A stretch of DNA of 32,411 nucleotides from Micractinium sp. NFX-FRZ (GCA_029339195.1 JAPTJF010000591.1:1-32411); one strand, 5' to 3'; positions 1 through 11,378 are shown, numbered from the stretch's first letter. Program-made: numbers and translations. Notes: generated by a model from the sequence alone, not told the origin.

Positions 1-746
1 ATGAGCCCGAGCAGCGGGAGCAGCAAAGCAACAGCCAGAGCCACAGCCATGCAAGACGCAGCATTGCCGCAGACGTGCCGGGCACTGGCGGCGGGGGCTG
101 CTCCGCCCCTGCGCAGGCGGCAGGGGGCAGGCAGCAGCGGGTGGGCGGAGTGGGGGTGGGGAGGGAGGAAGACGGTGCGCCCACGGCCGGTGGGCGAGCA
201 CAGCACACACAGCACATCCTCTTTGTCCATCGTTCCGCCCCAGGCTGCCCGCCCCGCGCCGTACCTTCCTCCTCCTCGCCTTCCTCGTCGCGCCCCCTCT
301 TGCGCTCCCGCCGCTGCGCGGGGGTGCCCGACACGCCCGCTGCCGGTGCTGCCGCCGCCGCAGCAGACGCCTCTGGCAGCTCCCCGTGAGTCAGCAAATG
401 GCGCAGCCTCTCCTCCACGTCCTCGTTAAACCGCTGGCGGGAAAGCTCCCATACACGATCGTCGTAGTGGCACACAAAGCCCAGCGCTCTCAGGCCATCC
501 CTGCACCGGAGGGGCGGCAGGCGGGCGGCGCGTTGCATTGGGCGCCGGCCAGGCGCCGGCGGCAGGGTCTCAGGGGTGAAGCTCGCCCCCCAACCCGCTG
601 CCGCTTGCATCCCCTTGGATCGGCCACGCGGCGCACTTGAGCTCGAATGTCGAGTTCTGGAAGGGAACCCGCAGCGCGACGGGCCCGTCAGCGGAGCGCT
701 GGTAAGCCGCGAGGCCATAGAGGCCTGATACCTCGATTTTCTGCAT
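1..746 (-). CDS. Unrecognised protein, 5' part of a spliced gene (3' end outside window)
   Basis: I do not recognise this family. Three exons join in phase: 746-637, 500-265 and 108-1. The phases are 2 at AA|GTGCGC and 1 at GAAG|GTACGG, each meeting a CAG acceptor. The second exon reads like real protein, with the stretch GFVCHYDDRVWELSRQ near residues 43-58. It is followed by an Ala/Pro stretch and a charged RKRGRDEEGEEEE tail. The third exon is Pro-rich and then strongly hydrophobic (LAWLWLWLLL), so it could be a membrane anchor. The start is uncertain. The ATG at 746 is the only in-frame Met, but the frame stays open upstream to about 910, so an upstream exon may supply the true start. The gene runs off the left edge. 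Confidence 0.4.
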
Positions 747-1912
747 ATTAGGCGTCACAAATGCGCGTGGAACGTCCCCGGAACCGGTGCGTGACGCCGG
801 CAAACCCTCAATAGGTGCCGCTGCTGTGCCCGCTATGGCCGGCTTGATTGCTGGCAGAAGGGAGGGCCCTGTAGCATGCCCAACTAAGCACCAATGCAGG
901 GTATAGTCTCAGTCATTGTCACAAAAAGTCCCGGCACCTACAAAGCTCTGTAGAGGGAGGATGGGCTGGCGGGCCTTCAGCAGGGGTCTTCAGCAGTGCC
1001 TGGTCTTGCGCCCCTTCGGTTGTGAAGGGCCCCTACACTGCACACAGTCACCTTTCTTCATTGTACTGCACAGGTGGATGTACAACTCAGGGAAGTGCTC
1101 AGCGCACATTGTTTACAGCCGTGTTACAACAGGCTGGGTCTTTGCACCAACAACGCTGGGCCAGCATGGCTGCAGCGTGGGCAATTGCCCACTGGACGCA
1201 AACTGGAAGAGCTGGGCAGCAGGGCGGCAGAAAGAGGAGAACGGCAGCAGAAAGTGACCCAGGGCAGCACTTCATACAAGCAAGATTAGCTCCCAGGTAG
1301 GAAGCGTGCGCCTGTAGAAGCATGAAGCTTCGATCCCAAGCTGTGCCCACTAGCCGGCGGACGGGATGGAACCATCATGAGTCAATCGGCGCCACTGCGA
1401 GCCGCGCCGCCCTGTGTCCATTGCAAAACGTGTTTGTATGCACGAGAAGAAATCATTAGCTTTCTTTGCATGACACCCTGAACTTACACTTCTCCTGGAT
1501 GGCTCAGTGGACTAGGGCTTCCCTGGGGAGAGGGATCAGAGAATGCCATCATCAGTGGTTGCACTGGCGGCAGCGGCTGGGGCGGGCGGTCAAGGCAGCG
1601 CTGCCGCCATGTTGGCCGTTGCCCAGTGCTTCATTGCGGGTGCTTCTCAATAGCCGTCATAAAGCACACCGATGGCTCCGGCGAGGCCTGGCGAGGAACG
1701 TGTCGAGGAACACCGTCCACTTGCCCCGTCCGAGTGGGGTCGTCTATTAGTCCTAGGACTAGGTTGTACAGTATGGGGTTTGCCCCGTCCAAGCACCATG
1801 ACAGAAGTTACCCTCACTGCCGGCTTCATGAGCTCGCACTACACATCACACTAGTCTTGACAGCCCCCACATCTCTGCTGCCCTCTGCACACTGGCTCCT
1901 TGGCGTGCAAGG
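747..1912. other. Intergenic stretch, no supported gene
   Basis: This stretch separates two divergent genes and should hold both promoters. Short open frames occur on both strands, but none shows protein-like composition, splice-phase continuity or a recognisable motif. I see no tRNA, rRNA or mobile-element protein here. Confidence 0.5.
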
Positions 1913-4536
1913 ATGCTTGCCAGCCGTCGCCCCGCACCCCGCCTCCAGGCCACCAGCCTTTTGCTGGCCCTGAGCCTCCTGCTCCAACTGTCCACGGGCG
2001 CCGCCTTCTGCGTGTTCAATGAGGGCACCGGGTGAGGGGGGTAGAGATGGCACGCTGCCAGCGGGCGCCACTTGCTGCTGATCCGGGGGCCGCTTGTGCT
2101 GCCCCCCTGCGGCACCGCCGCCCCGGCGCTGCCTTGCCGACGGGGCATCCAGCCGTGGAAGCCTTCCCTGCCAATTTGCAAGTTACCTGGCTCAGCCGGC
2201 TCCTGTGGTGGCTATAGTGTCCTCCTTACAGGCTCTGCACAGAGCCTGTGCCCGCTCAACCTCCTCCCTCTCTTCCCCCCCGCCCATCTCCTCATCCTAT
2301 AAATCTGTGCGTGCAGCCCCCTGACTGCCTACCAGCTGCCAGTGACCTCGAAGTCCTACAAGGCAGTCATCCAACCCGGAGACAACGGCTGCTGCAACTG
2401 GAGCGACTGCGGGCCACTCTCGGTGAGCTCCTGCACACAGGCGTGTGAGGCACCCAGCCCTGCCCGGTCGAAAGCGCTCCCTGCCACTGTTTGAGGCCAG
2501 TTTGTATGCAAGCATGAGGACGCACGAGGTGGATGCACCCCCTCCCACCGCTCCTGACGCCGGCTGGGCCTTGTTGTTGCGCTGCAGCCCTACGGCGGTG
2601 GGAGGTGCGATCCGGCAGTCTTCTGCATGAAGTGGGGCTCAGGTGGGCATGAGGGGGCACGGCCTGATCCCTCTGGCACCTCAGCGTACGTCACTGCCTG
2701 CGCGGTGCCTGTGCAGCCTGATGCAGCGCAACCTGCCAAGGTGCAGGTTCAGCATGCCGCTGGGCCCCAGCCCCGGATGAGATGTTTGCATGCAAACCAG
2801 TGGGGCAGTCTGGGCAGCAGCGTCATGCTGGGCGTGGCGCCCTCAGCGGTGCACAACACCATACTTTGCCTCCCTCTCTGACAGTGCCCCCCCCCCCCCC
2901 CCCATACCTTTAGTCAAAACACCCATACTTTAGTCAATCACAACACCATACTTTAGTCAAACAAAAAACGCCCCATTAGTCCACATCCACACCCTGTGAG
3001 CCTGCTGCTGTGCCCACTCCCGGCTGACGGCCCCTACCAATTCGCCCCCCCCAACCCACCCCACCCCACCCCTTTGTGCAGACAACACGGACGCTGTGAC
3101 TGCCACTCAGGTACTGCAGGACATCAACGGTGTGCTGTTCAGGGTGCTGGCCGGCGCTACGGGCGCGCTTGCCGGCCTGGTGGCAGGTGCGCATCGATAA
3201 GTTCCCTTTACTGCTCTTTTGGAGGGCAGGAGGTGGGGTGGGGCGGGGTGGGTGGGGTGAGGGGAGGGGGGGAGGGTGAGGGCGAGGGGGAGATCGTTTC
3301 CTGCTATGTAGCTTGCAAACTCCAGAACAGCTCTGCTCAACTCGTGAATCCGTGTTGAACAAATGCAGGCCCTGCGGCAGGCGTGGCCGTAGGCACAACT
3401 GTGGGCCTGGGGCTGGCAGAAGCAGACAAGGAGCTCCAGAAGGTGAACCAGATGGTGTGCCAGTGTACAACATGGGTGGTTGCTAGGCAGTTGTCTCTGC
3501 TCCCTCCACTGAGTCTGATTGCGGGTTACACGTCGTTCCAGCACAAACTACATCTCTGCTCCCTCGAGCAGCCATACAGAGCTGCAGCAGTCAAAGGAGG
3601 CACAGAAGGTGTACGGCAGCGGGCAGGTGCCCCTGGCTTGCCCCCAGTTCACTCTGCTCTGCCCCCTTCCTTTAACACCGATCCCTGCACCAGGTTATTG
3701 ACGAAATGGGGTGTGTGGCCATTGTGAAGACGTACAACGGCGGCATTGCATGTGAGTTGTGGGCGGCCGCTGCTCAAGAGCACGCCCGCCAATGCTGGCA
3801 GCTGGCAGCCCGAGCAGCTGGCAGCAATGGGGGGAGGCGCGGTTCGGAGATGGGCGGGCAGGGCAGCGCTGCGGGAGGAGCATGGGCAGAGCATTGGTAC
3901 CGGTAGGCAATACCTGGGCGCCCGCTGAAAGCATGTCTGGCGAATGATGCACAGCAGGCCTAGCATGCACAGCATGCTGCTCCAGCCTGCCACCTTCATG
4001 TCGAGCAGTTTCCCCGCATCCCCTTCCCCCCACCTCTCGTCCATTCTGCCCAACCGACCCGCAGACGGCAATGCCGACGGCACCTTTGGAGGCGCCTGGG
4101 GCGGCGGCTTCACTGATCCCCCTGCCGGCACCGAAGACTGCCCCATCGCCGGTCAGAACCCCACAGCCAGCCTGCAGGCCCAGTCCCGGGAGACTCAGAC
4201 CCAAGAGACCCAGGCCGCCCCCCAGCTGCCCGTTGCTGAGAGGGGAGGCGCCTGCGGCCAGGGCGTGGCCATGTGCGGCAACAACCAGTGCTGCTCCGAG
4301 GTGCGCAGTGCAGAGCTTGTTGGCATGGGCGGAGACTGCTGGTACTGCTGCTGCTGGTAATGCTGCTGGTACTGCTGCTGAGGTGAGGGAGTGTGTGATG
4401 GGTCGGTGGGGGCAGGCAGGCAGCTGATCCATCAACTCTCCCACCATGCTGCCCTGTGCTGCAGTGGGGCTTCTGCGGGGAGACGGAGGGGCACTGCGGC
4501 GGCGGCTGCCAGGCTGGCCTGGGCAGGTGCAGCTGA
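1913..4536 (+). CDS. Secreted glycine-zipper protein with C-terminal hevein (CBM18) chitin-binding domain (copy A)
   Basis: Eight exons join in phase: 1913-2031, 2317-2422, 2588-2642, 3082-3186, 3369-3442, 3694-3751, 4065-4300 and 4465-4536, giving 274 residues. Residues 1 to about 31 form a signal peptide (Arg-rich start, Leu-rich core, cleavage near STGAA|F). A cysteine-rich part follows (GDNGCCNWSDCG near 63-74, then RCDP). Residues 110-144 are hydrophobic and glycine-rich, with Gly at 121, 125, 129, 133, 137 and 141: five unbroken GxxxG steps. The C-terminus (236-273) is a hevein domain with eight cysteines (C236, C243, C248, C249, C255, C262, C266, C273). Its binding positions are S250, W252, F254 and H261, matching Ser/Trp/Trp/Tyr of hevein. 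Binding of chitin-like polymer is inferred from the family. The middle region is unknown to me. The exon structure is shared with the paralogue at 5759. Confidence 0.85.
2848..2965. repeat. Short tandem repeats in intron 3 of copy A, with a 17-base C run
   Basis: The motif CCATACTTTAGTCAA recurs in varied form about three times between 2903 and 2961. A related CACAACACCATACTTTG lies at about 2850. A run of 17 C lies at 2887-2903. The array is AT-richer than its surroundings and sits wholly inside the intron. The copy B intron lacks it. Confidence 0.75.
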
Positions 4537-5758
4537 GCATGCCAGCGGCTGCCTCACATCGGCGGAGGCCTAGCCAGACAGGCTGCCTTACTTTGCCTTG
4601 GCAGGTGCACTGGCTTTCTTTGACGTTACGCCTCTCATCAGAGGGGTGTGCACTGAACTGCCCCCACGCCAGGTAACCTGCCACGTTGCCTAATGCTGCT
4701 TAACCCCCGCGTGCATGGTCCACCTCGCCGACGTGTGATGTGCCACATCATGACATGCACGCACAGTCACTGCTGGTATTCACGACTCCTGGCAGGCGCC
4801 CTCTGCATGCGCTGCCCCATCCCTTCTCATCTTGCCCCATTGTGCTGACTTCTTTCTTCCCATCACCAATGCATCCTGTGCTTTGCTGGTTACAAACGGG
4901 ACTCGATTCATGATGGTTACAACGCCTGTAATAGTCATGCGTGCAGTACGTCTAGCATGCCCAGCATGCTGCTCTCTGAATCTGTCAGCTCTGCTGCATC
5001 TGCATCGCAGCACAGCATCATCTTCAGTTTGCACCCAAACCTCCCCTCACCGATGCCCCCACCCACCGTGGCGGCGGGGGGTAAAGCCAGCAGGGTGGCT
5101 GGCTGGCCCATGCACGCCCGCTGCCCGCCCTTGATCCTGCCCTACCCACCCACTATCCGCTCTGCACGCGGCCCGGCGACGTCACATCGGCAGCCACCGG
5201 GCTGCTGCAATGTTGCCCAGGCCTCACCACTCCCTGCATTCAGCCTGGTACTCAACTCGGAGCACGTTGCGTGTGCAGTAAATTCGCCAGGGAGGGGACG
5301 CTCCACATACGCTGGCATGCGAGCGGCATGAGGACGGGAAGCACTAGCTTCACTAGGTTGGGCAAGCACTCTCGGACCGCCGCCCAGTCGTGCCGCTGTC
5401 ACCAGCGGCGCCTCATTGGGGGGCACCGGTTAGCGCCAGTGCCTCCCGCTCTATGAACTGACCACACCGCCAACTTGAGTGGACCTGCTCAATGAGGGTA
5501 AGAATGGGCAGGGCGCCGCTGGTGCGGGGGCCGATGCAGAAGCGCTGCCGTGGGTCTGTTTGTCTGGTCCAATAGGTAGTTTCTAACATGCCCGGCCAGG
5601 GTGCCCCGTCAAGACCGCCCTGAAGGTACCCTCAGTAGTACCCTCTGTGCCAGCTTTTAAGAACCAACCAAATTCACACATCCACTCTTGCCTGCCTCCA
5701 CCTCAGCTGCCTCTCCTGCCCTCAAAACCCCTGGCTCCCCAACCTGCAACTGGCAAGG
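4537..5758. other. Intergenic stretch between the tandem paralogues, with TGTAA poly(A) signal
   Basis: No supported gene. TGTAA at 4927-4931 fits the green-algal poly(A) signal and would give copy A a 3' untranslated region of about 390 bases. The last 50 bases before the second gene resemble the leader of the first (for instance GCAAGGATGCTTGCC spans both start codons), so the duplication includes some upstream DNA. Confidence 0.5.
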
Positions 5759-8089
5759 ATGCTTGCCGGCCGCCGCCCCCCACCCCGCCTCCAGGCCACC
5801 AGCCTCCTGCTGGCCACGAGCCTGCTGCTCCAGCTCTCCACGGGGAGCGCCTTCTGCGTGTTCAATCAGGGCAACCGGTGAGAGGGGCAGGGCACAGGCA
5901 GGCTGCATTGCAGCAGGCCTGCGCCACCGCTCAGGATACAACTGTTGCGCTGCCTTGTCAGCAGGGCACCCAGCCATGCATACCCTCCCAATACCCGCTT
6001 TCAAGGCCCTGCTGCCGTGCTGGCTGTGCCTCCTGAGTCTGGCATTGACCACTGTGCCCGCTCGCCTTCTTCCTCGACCCACCCACATCCTACCACTGCA
6101 CCACAGCGCCCTGACCGCCTACCAGATGCCCGTGACCACACAGTCCAAAAAGCCGTTGTAGCGCCTGGAGCCGACAGCTGCTGCAACTTTCGGGACTGCG
6201 GGCCCATCTCGGTGAGCTGCAGTGACTTTTAGTGCAGTAACAACACACAATTAAGAGTACTGCCGGGTGCGGCGCAGACAGCTTGCAGGCCGTGCTGTGT
6301 GTGTGGGCGGGGGGGCACAGCAGCAGGGCTGGCAGCTTCCTCCCTCCAGGCAGCTGCAGCAGATGCCACGCACGCCCCCATGCCCCCCGCCAGAATGTAG
6401 CGTTCAACTTTTCACCACTGCTCTTGCTTGCCCGTGCCACCGGCGGGGTGCTCCCTGGGTGCGCTGCAGCCGCACGGGGCCGGGCGCTGCGACCCGGCCA
6501 TCTTCTGCATGAAGTGGGGAGCAGGTGGGCAGCATGGGGTGGGGAGGAGTGGGGAGGGCGAGGCGTGTGTGTATGTGGTGGGGCCTGTAGCGCTGCTCCA
6601 CCTTGCGTCTGCCTGCGGCGAGTGCGCCTGCCGGGGCGCCTGCTGGGGCGAGTTGCCAAGGTGCAGTCGGCATTGGCCTCACCCAGTAAGAGGGCCCCTG
6701 GGTGTGATGGCACGTCCAAAGCAATCCAGGCAGCGCCCGGCCGGCTGTTGGGGTGCGTCCTCTCCGCGCTCGAGCGCACTGTACCCTCCAGTCCCTCCCC
6801 TTCCGCTCCCTCCCCTCCCCTCCCCCCGCACTCGACTTTGAAGACAACACGGATGAGGTGACTTCTCAGCAGCTGCTCCTGGACACCTTGGGTGTGGTGT
6901 TCAGGGTGGCGGCCGGTGCCACGGGCACCCTCGCCGGCCTGCTGGCAGGTGCGTGTCCGCAGGCTGGCCGCATTGCTGCGTGGGCCCAGTATGCGTGGAG
7001 GATGAATGGTGAAGAGGTACATTTGAGCATTGCTTGTACCGCTTGAGCATGACGAGTAGCCTGTGCATGCCGCTGCATGGCTCCTCACCTGCAGGCCCTG
7101 CGGTGGGCATTGCCGTGGGAGTGGCCGCGGGCCTGGGGCTGTCAGAGGCCGACAAGGCGCTGCAGAAGGTGAGCAGGCACTCCTTCTTTGCGTCCCCCCT
7201 GTGCCTGCGCCTGTGCGCATGGCATGGCAGGCTGCAGCTGGCTTGCGCGCCCGCTTCTGTGTGTTCCAACTGAACCGACGCCCCGGATGCGGGTGCCTGC
7301 AAACCACGCTGTGACTGTGTCATCAGTAACGGTAGTCATCCCCACTTTGCACCCCGTTTCTCCCTCCTCCTCTGCCCCAGGTGTATGACGAGCTGAAGTG
7401 CGTCGCAATTGTGAAGACCTACAACGGTGGCATCGCGTGTGAGAAGCGTCGGGTGGGCTGGGCAGTGGGCGGCCCACCCCCGGTGACCACGCAGCTCACG
7501 CTTGGAAGCCGGCAGTTGGGAGGCAGCTGGCATCTGGGGGCGCTGCGGGAGGGTCAGGGATGCACGCATGGGGCGGGCTTGGGAGTGAACACTGTTGGCA
7601 ACACTTGGCAAGCAGGGACCGTCCTGTGACAGCAGCCGGGGTCGTCCTCAGGGGTTGCTTCGGGCCTTGGATGGTGACTCCGGTGTCTGCGACACACGTG
7701 CCACACAGCACGCTCCACATCTCTCTGCTCAATGGCCAGCAGCGTGCGCTGCGCCAGATCTGATGGCAGCAGCCCTCACCCGCTCTGCAGCTGGGTGAGG
7801 GCTGCTGGTGGGGCAGCACCCAGCTGCGCACCCACACCACCTACAGCAATCTGCCACGCCACTTCCCCCTGCCGTCCACCCCACCATGTATCTCAAAACG
7901 CCAGCAGTGCCGATGCCTCCCCGGGCCCTGAGACATTTCCCGACTGATAATGAGCTCCCCTGGCCCGCAGTTGGATCCGCTGATGATTCCTTTGGCGGCG
8001 CCTGGGGCGGCGGCTTCACCGACCCTCCCGCCGGCACCGAAGACTGCCCCATCGCCGGCCAGAACCCCACAGCCAGCCTGCAGGGCTAG
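5759..8089 (+). pseudogene. Paralogue of the secreted glycine-zipper protein, frameshifted and lacking the hevein domain (copy B)
   Basis: Seven exons match copy A: 5759-5877, 6107-6211, 6470-6524, 6844-6948, 7095-7168, 7381-7438 and 7971-8089. Exons 1 and 3-6 have the same lengths as in copy A. The signal peptide, GRCDPAIFCMKWG motif and glycine zipper (GTLAGLLAGPAVGIAVG) are conserved. Exon 2 is one base shorter than in copy A. The loss, near 6155-6165, creates a TAG and shifts the frame before SCCNFRDCGPIS. Exon 7 ends at TAG (8087-8089) right after NPTASLQG, where copy A continues to its hevein domain. No hevein sequence follows. The stop may derive from a CAG codon. Exon 4 uses a weaker AAG acceptor. 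It is either a pseudogene or a sequencing indel in an otherwise shortened gene. Conserved codons suggest the damage is recent. Confidence 0.75.
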
Positions 8090-9105
8090 GCGCAGGAGAC
8101 GCAGCGCCGGCAGGGCCCCTGCGCACTGCCCACCCCCCTGACCACAGCAGCGGCCGCGGCCAGCCTGGGTGCTGTGCCATATGCACCTGGTCCAGCAGCA
8201 GGCACTGCACTGGCTTGTTGCACACAGGTGCGAGTATCGGCTCGGACCAGTCGTTGTGGATGGAACTAGCCAGTGTCGTGCCCTGCCCGGTGTGATTTGG
8301 GCCAGTTCGGGTGCACAAGCCCTCGCGGCGCCTCGCATCTCCTCACATTGCCGGGGCAGCCGCCGCCCTTGCCAGCCGACTCCCTTTGAGGCAGCGGCAT
8401 TAGAGTCTTGTGCAGATGGCCGCCTTTCACCTCACCCGCCGCATTAACCCTTTCATCCTTGTCGAATAAAAAGCAGAATACCACTCACAATCTAGTGATC
8501 GGTTCCTCTACTTGCATCGAGTTGCCGCCAACTCTGCACCCTTTGCTGTACCCTATGTTTGCCCTCTGTACACTACGCTTGCAATGAGCCAATCATTTTG
8601 TGGGCTTACTTACTTCTTTATACTGTACAGGCCTAAATAATATGTGCATATAGTTAGCTGCACCCAAGATCAGAGACAGTTCTTGGTGGAGCTGCGTTGG
8701 GCTGGATACCGCCAGAGCGCCCGCCAGCGGGACGGTGGCAGGTGTGGCTCTGCCTGCAGCAAACGCTCCGGTCTTCCGGTCGCGTGACTATGGATTCTTC
8801 TGACACCTTCCTGCAGCAGAAGCACCCACTGGCAGGCGTGTAGGGATGGGTTTTACTCAGACACCCGCGCGTGCCTGCAGCCGGTGCCAGCTCTTCACCC
8901 TCCAGCTGCTACGCTACTAGCTATAGTATACAATCCTTTTACTGCGCGCTCAAGGCCGCATGTCGCACACTGACAGGCACGGCGCCCAGAACCCTTGCCG
9001 CTCTACCTGCGCAAGCTTGCACTAGCATCCGGGTGAACTTGAAAGCTGCACAGGGACACGACTGGCGTGCTGAATAAGCCCTGCTGCTGCCGCCCCGCCC
9101 TGCAG
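8090..9105 (+). other. Stretch between copy B and the GH16 exons; AATAAA motif; missing GH16 first exon probably lies here or upstream
   Basis: GAATAAAAAG (AATAAA at about 8465-8470) is a possible 3'-end signal for copy B. No TGTAA is seen. The GH16 gene needs an upstream exon ending in phase 2 and, by family habit, a signal peptide. None of the short ATG frames here gives a convincing secretion signal with a matching donor. Confidence 0.4.
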
Positions 9106-11378
9106 TCCACCCTCGCCACCGCCTCCGCCTCCGTCGCCGCCGGCCGCCTGGCAACTGCTGTGGGCCGATGAGTTTGACCGAGCAGACCCACTGGGCCCTG
9201 GCAGCTGCTGGGAGGCGCAGCTGGGGGACGGCTCGCAGTACGGCATCTGGGGCTGGGGCAACAATGAGAGGTGCGTGTTTCGTGGCGCTGCGGCTGCCGC
9301 CTGCTCCGGCTGCCGCCGCATTTGTGCGCGTGCAGGCCTGATGCCAGATGCGCAGGCCGCCCCTCCCTCCCCTCTGTGCATCGCAGGCAGTGGTACACGC
9401 AGCGCTCGGAGAACCTGCGCATAGAGAACGGGCAGCTGGTGATCCAGGCGCTGCATGAAGACCCGCCCACGCTGCCCGGTGGTCAGGTGGGCACGCAGCA
9501 GGCAGCATCCAGCCTCGGCGGCCTGCCTGCTTGCTGGACAGCTGGCCGACCGTCCTGCCTGTGCAAGGCTGCAGGGCTATGCTGCGGCCCTCCAGCGATG
9601 GCGATGCGCAGCAGTGGTGGCATGACCCGTGCTGTACAGCAGTGGCAGGTTCAACCCTCGTTGCCTCCTGCTCCCTCCTTCTCTCCCTCCCATACCTGTC
9701 AGTCCCTCCCACACATGCACCGCAGGCGTTCACCAGCGCGCGCATCCGCACTGCTGGCCGCTTCTCCGTTGCGCCCTCCCCCGGCTGCCGGATTCGCATC
9801 GAGGCCCGCCTGCGGTGCACCCCCGGCGCGGGCCTCTGGCCCGCCCTCTGGCTGCTGCCCGAGCATGAGAGCACACTGTCCACGTGCAGCGGGTGCGCGC
9901 CCTGCATGCTGTGCACGCACCGCGTGGTACGCTTGTCACCAGATGCTGCCCTGCCACGCTCTGCCCACCCTCTGCTTGCGGCCTCCGGCTGCAGCCAGCC
10001 ATGGCAGGCCCGCACGCATTGTATTAAGTGCTGGCGTTAACACGTGGTGCTCATGCATTCTTGGAACGCACACTGAATTGTGACCGCAGGTGTGGCGCCT
10101 ATGGCGGCTGGGCTGCCAGCGGCGAGGTGGATGTGCTGGAGATGCGTAACAGCATGCAGCAGGTGGGGGAAGAAAGCACATACAAGGTGAATCTGTTCTG
10201 CTGGCAGCGCGCACATGGTGTCTCCGTGGCATCTGACTGACCATGCCGCAGGCTGGCAGGGCGGCGAGACGGGGCCCCCTGCAGTGGGCACCGAAGCGGA
10301 CAGGCAACACAGCAGCCTCCTGCAGGAGCCTGGTTACTGCCGGCGTTGCAGCTGCATGGGGCCACCTCCCCCTCTTCCCACACACCGCCCCTGCAGGTCA
10401 TCGGCTCGCTGCACTTTGGCGGGCGCTACCCTGACAACACGCACCTGAGCGGCCACACCTGTCTGCCTCCCGAGGAGGCGGGGCGGTTCCATACACACGC
10501 CGTGGAGTGGGACAGCAAGTCGGTGGGTGCGCTGCTGGGCTGAAGGGTGGCAGGGGGGATGCCCGTGAGCAGGTGGCCAGCGGGCCTGCAGGCCTGCATC
10601 TTACCCGTGGGGGGGAGGGCAAAGGGTGTTGAGAGCAGTTGGCTTGGGCTGCATGGTCCCACCGATTGTTTGGGCTGATGCTGTTGCAGCTGGGCGGCCC
10701 GCGCCAGGTGCATGGGAGGCGAAGGGGAGGGGCTGCCACATGTGGTCCACATCCCCGCCCACGCCTGCCATCCCTCGCTCTCCTCTCTCCCTCCCAGATG
10801 CGTTGGTTCCTCGACGACCGGCAATACTTTGTAGCCCACAGCGCCAACGGCACGCGCCAGGGCGGCTGGTGGAGCAGTGGGGAGCGCGCGGGAGTGGACT
10901 CGCCATTCGACAGGGTGGGCAGGCCGGGGCGTGGGGCTGGCCGTTGAGCGTGCGTGCATGTGCCTGTCAAGGTCTGCCTGCGAAGCACACATGCCAGCTG
11001 CTTCGCCCCCAAAGGCCTGCCCTGTGGCAATGCTGCTGCCCCCTACTCCTGCCTGATCCACCTCACTCAATCCCTGGCTCATCTCCAACTGCCGCACACC
11101 CTCACCCTGCCCCGCAATAGCACCTCCCTACTCCCCAACCCTGCCCTTCCCCTCTCCCCTTCCCCCAGCCCTTCCACCTGCTCCTCAACCTGGCCCTGGG
11201 CAGCGAAGCCACCCCCTTCACCACAGAGGAGGGCGTGGGGGTCAGCGAAGCACAGCTGCGGCAGCGGCTGTCCGACCCTGCCGGCAACCCCGCACAGTTG
11301 GTGGTGGACTATGTGCGCGTTTTCTCCTGTCCTGCCACCCCCGACCAGCTGTGTGCGGGAGGGGCGACGTCTCCCTGA
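9106..11378 (+). CDS. GH16 family beta-1,3-glucanase (laminarinase-like); N-terminus unresolved
   Basis: Glycoside hydrolase family 16 enzyme expected to cleave beta-1,3-glucans, probably secreted. Exons that join in phase: 9106-9270, 9387-9486, 9726-9892, 10090-10162, 10397-10522, 10798-10914 and 11169-11378. The first visible exon opens with a Pro/Ser linker (PPSPPPPPPSPPAAW) followed by LLWADEFDRADPL, the usual start of the GH16 fold. The catalytic signature GEVDVLEMRN lies in exon 4 (10090-10162), with the ExDxxE acids. Later family marks are GSLHFGG, HTHAVEWD, MRWFLDD, PFHLLLNLALG and DYVRVF. The exon with the start codon and signal peptide was not found, so the listed start is the first supported exon, not the true start. 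Exon 4 could run 30 bases further in frame to a second GT donor. I chose the shorter form, which fits family spacing. Confidence 0.85.

Noticed and set aside
3695..4684. 329-residue open frame on the minus strand
   Set aside because: It lies opposite exons 6-8 of the hevein gene. Stop-free antisense frames are expected in GC-rich coding DNA, and the translation is Pro/Ala/Arg-rich with no motif.
6107..6211. Using the TAG at about 6165 as a 3' splice site to avoid the copy B frameshift
   Set aside because: The remaining exon would then be out of phase with exon 1, so it does not restore the protein.
6090..7307. 405-residue open frame on the minus strand
   Set aside because: It covers exons 2-5 and their introns in copy B. 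No protein-like pattern, no splice logic, and the equivalent frame is not kept opposite copy A.
8939..10015. 358-residue minus-strand frame opposite the GH16 gene
   Set aside because: Composition is Arg/Ala-rich low complexity, and the sense strand holds a clear GH16 domain.
10163..10192. Extension of GH16 exon 4 by ten in-frame residues to a second GT donor
   Set aside because: Possible, but the shorter exon gives the spacing between the catalytic motif and the GSLHFGG block that is usual for the family.
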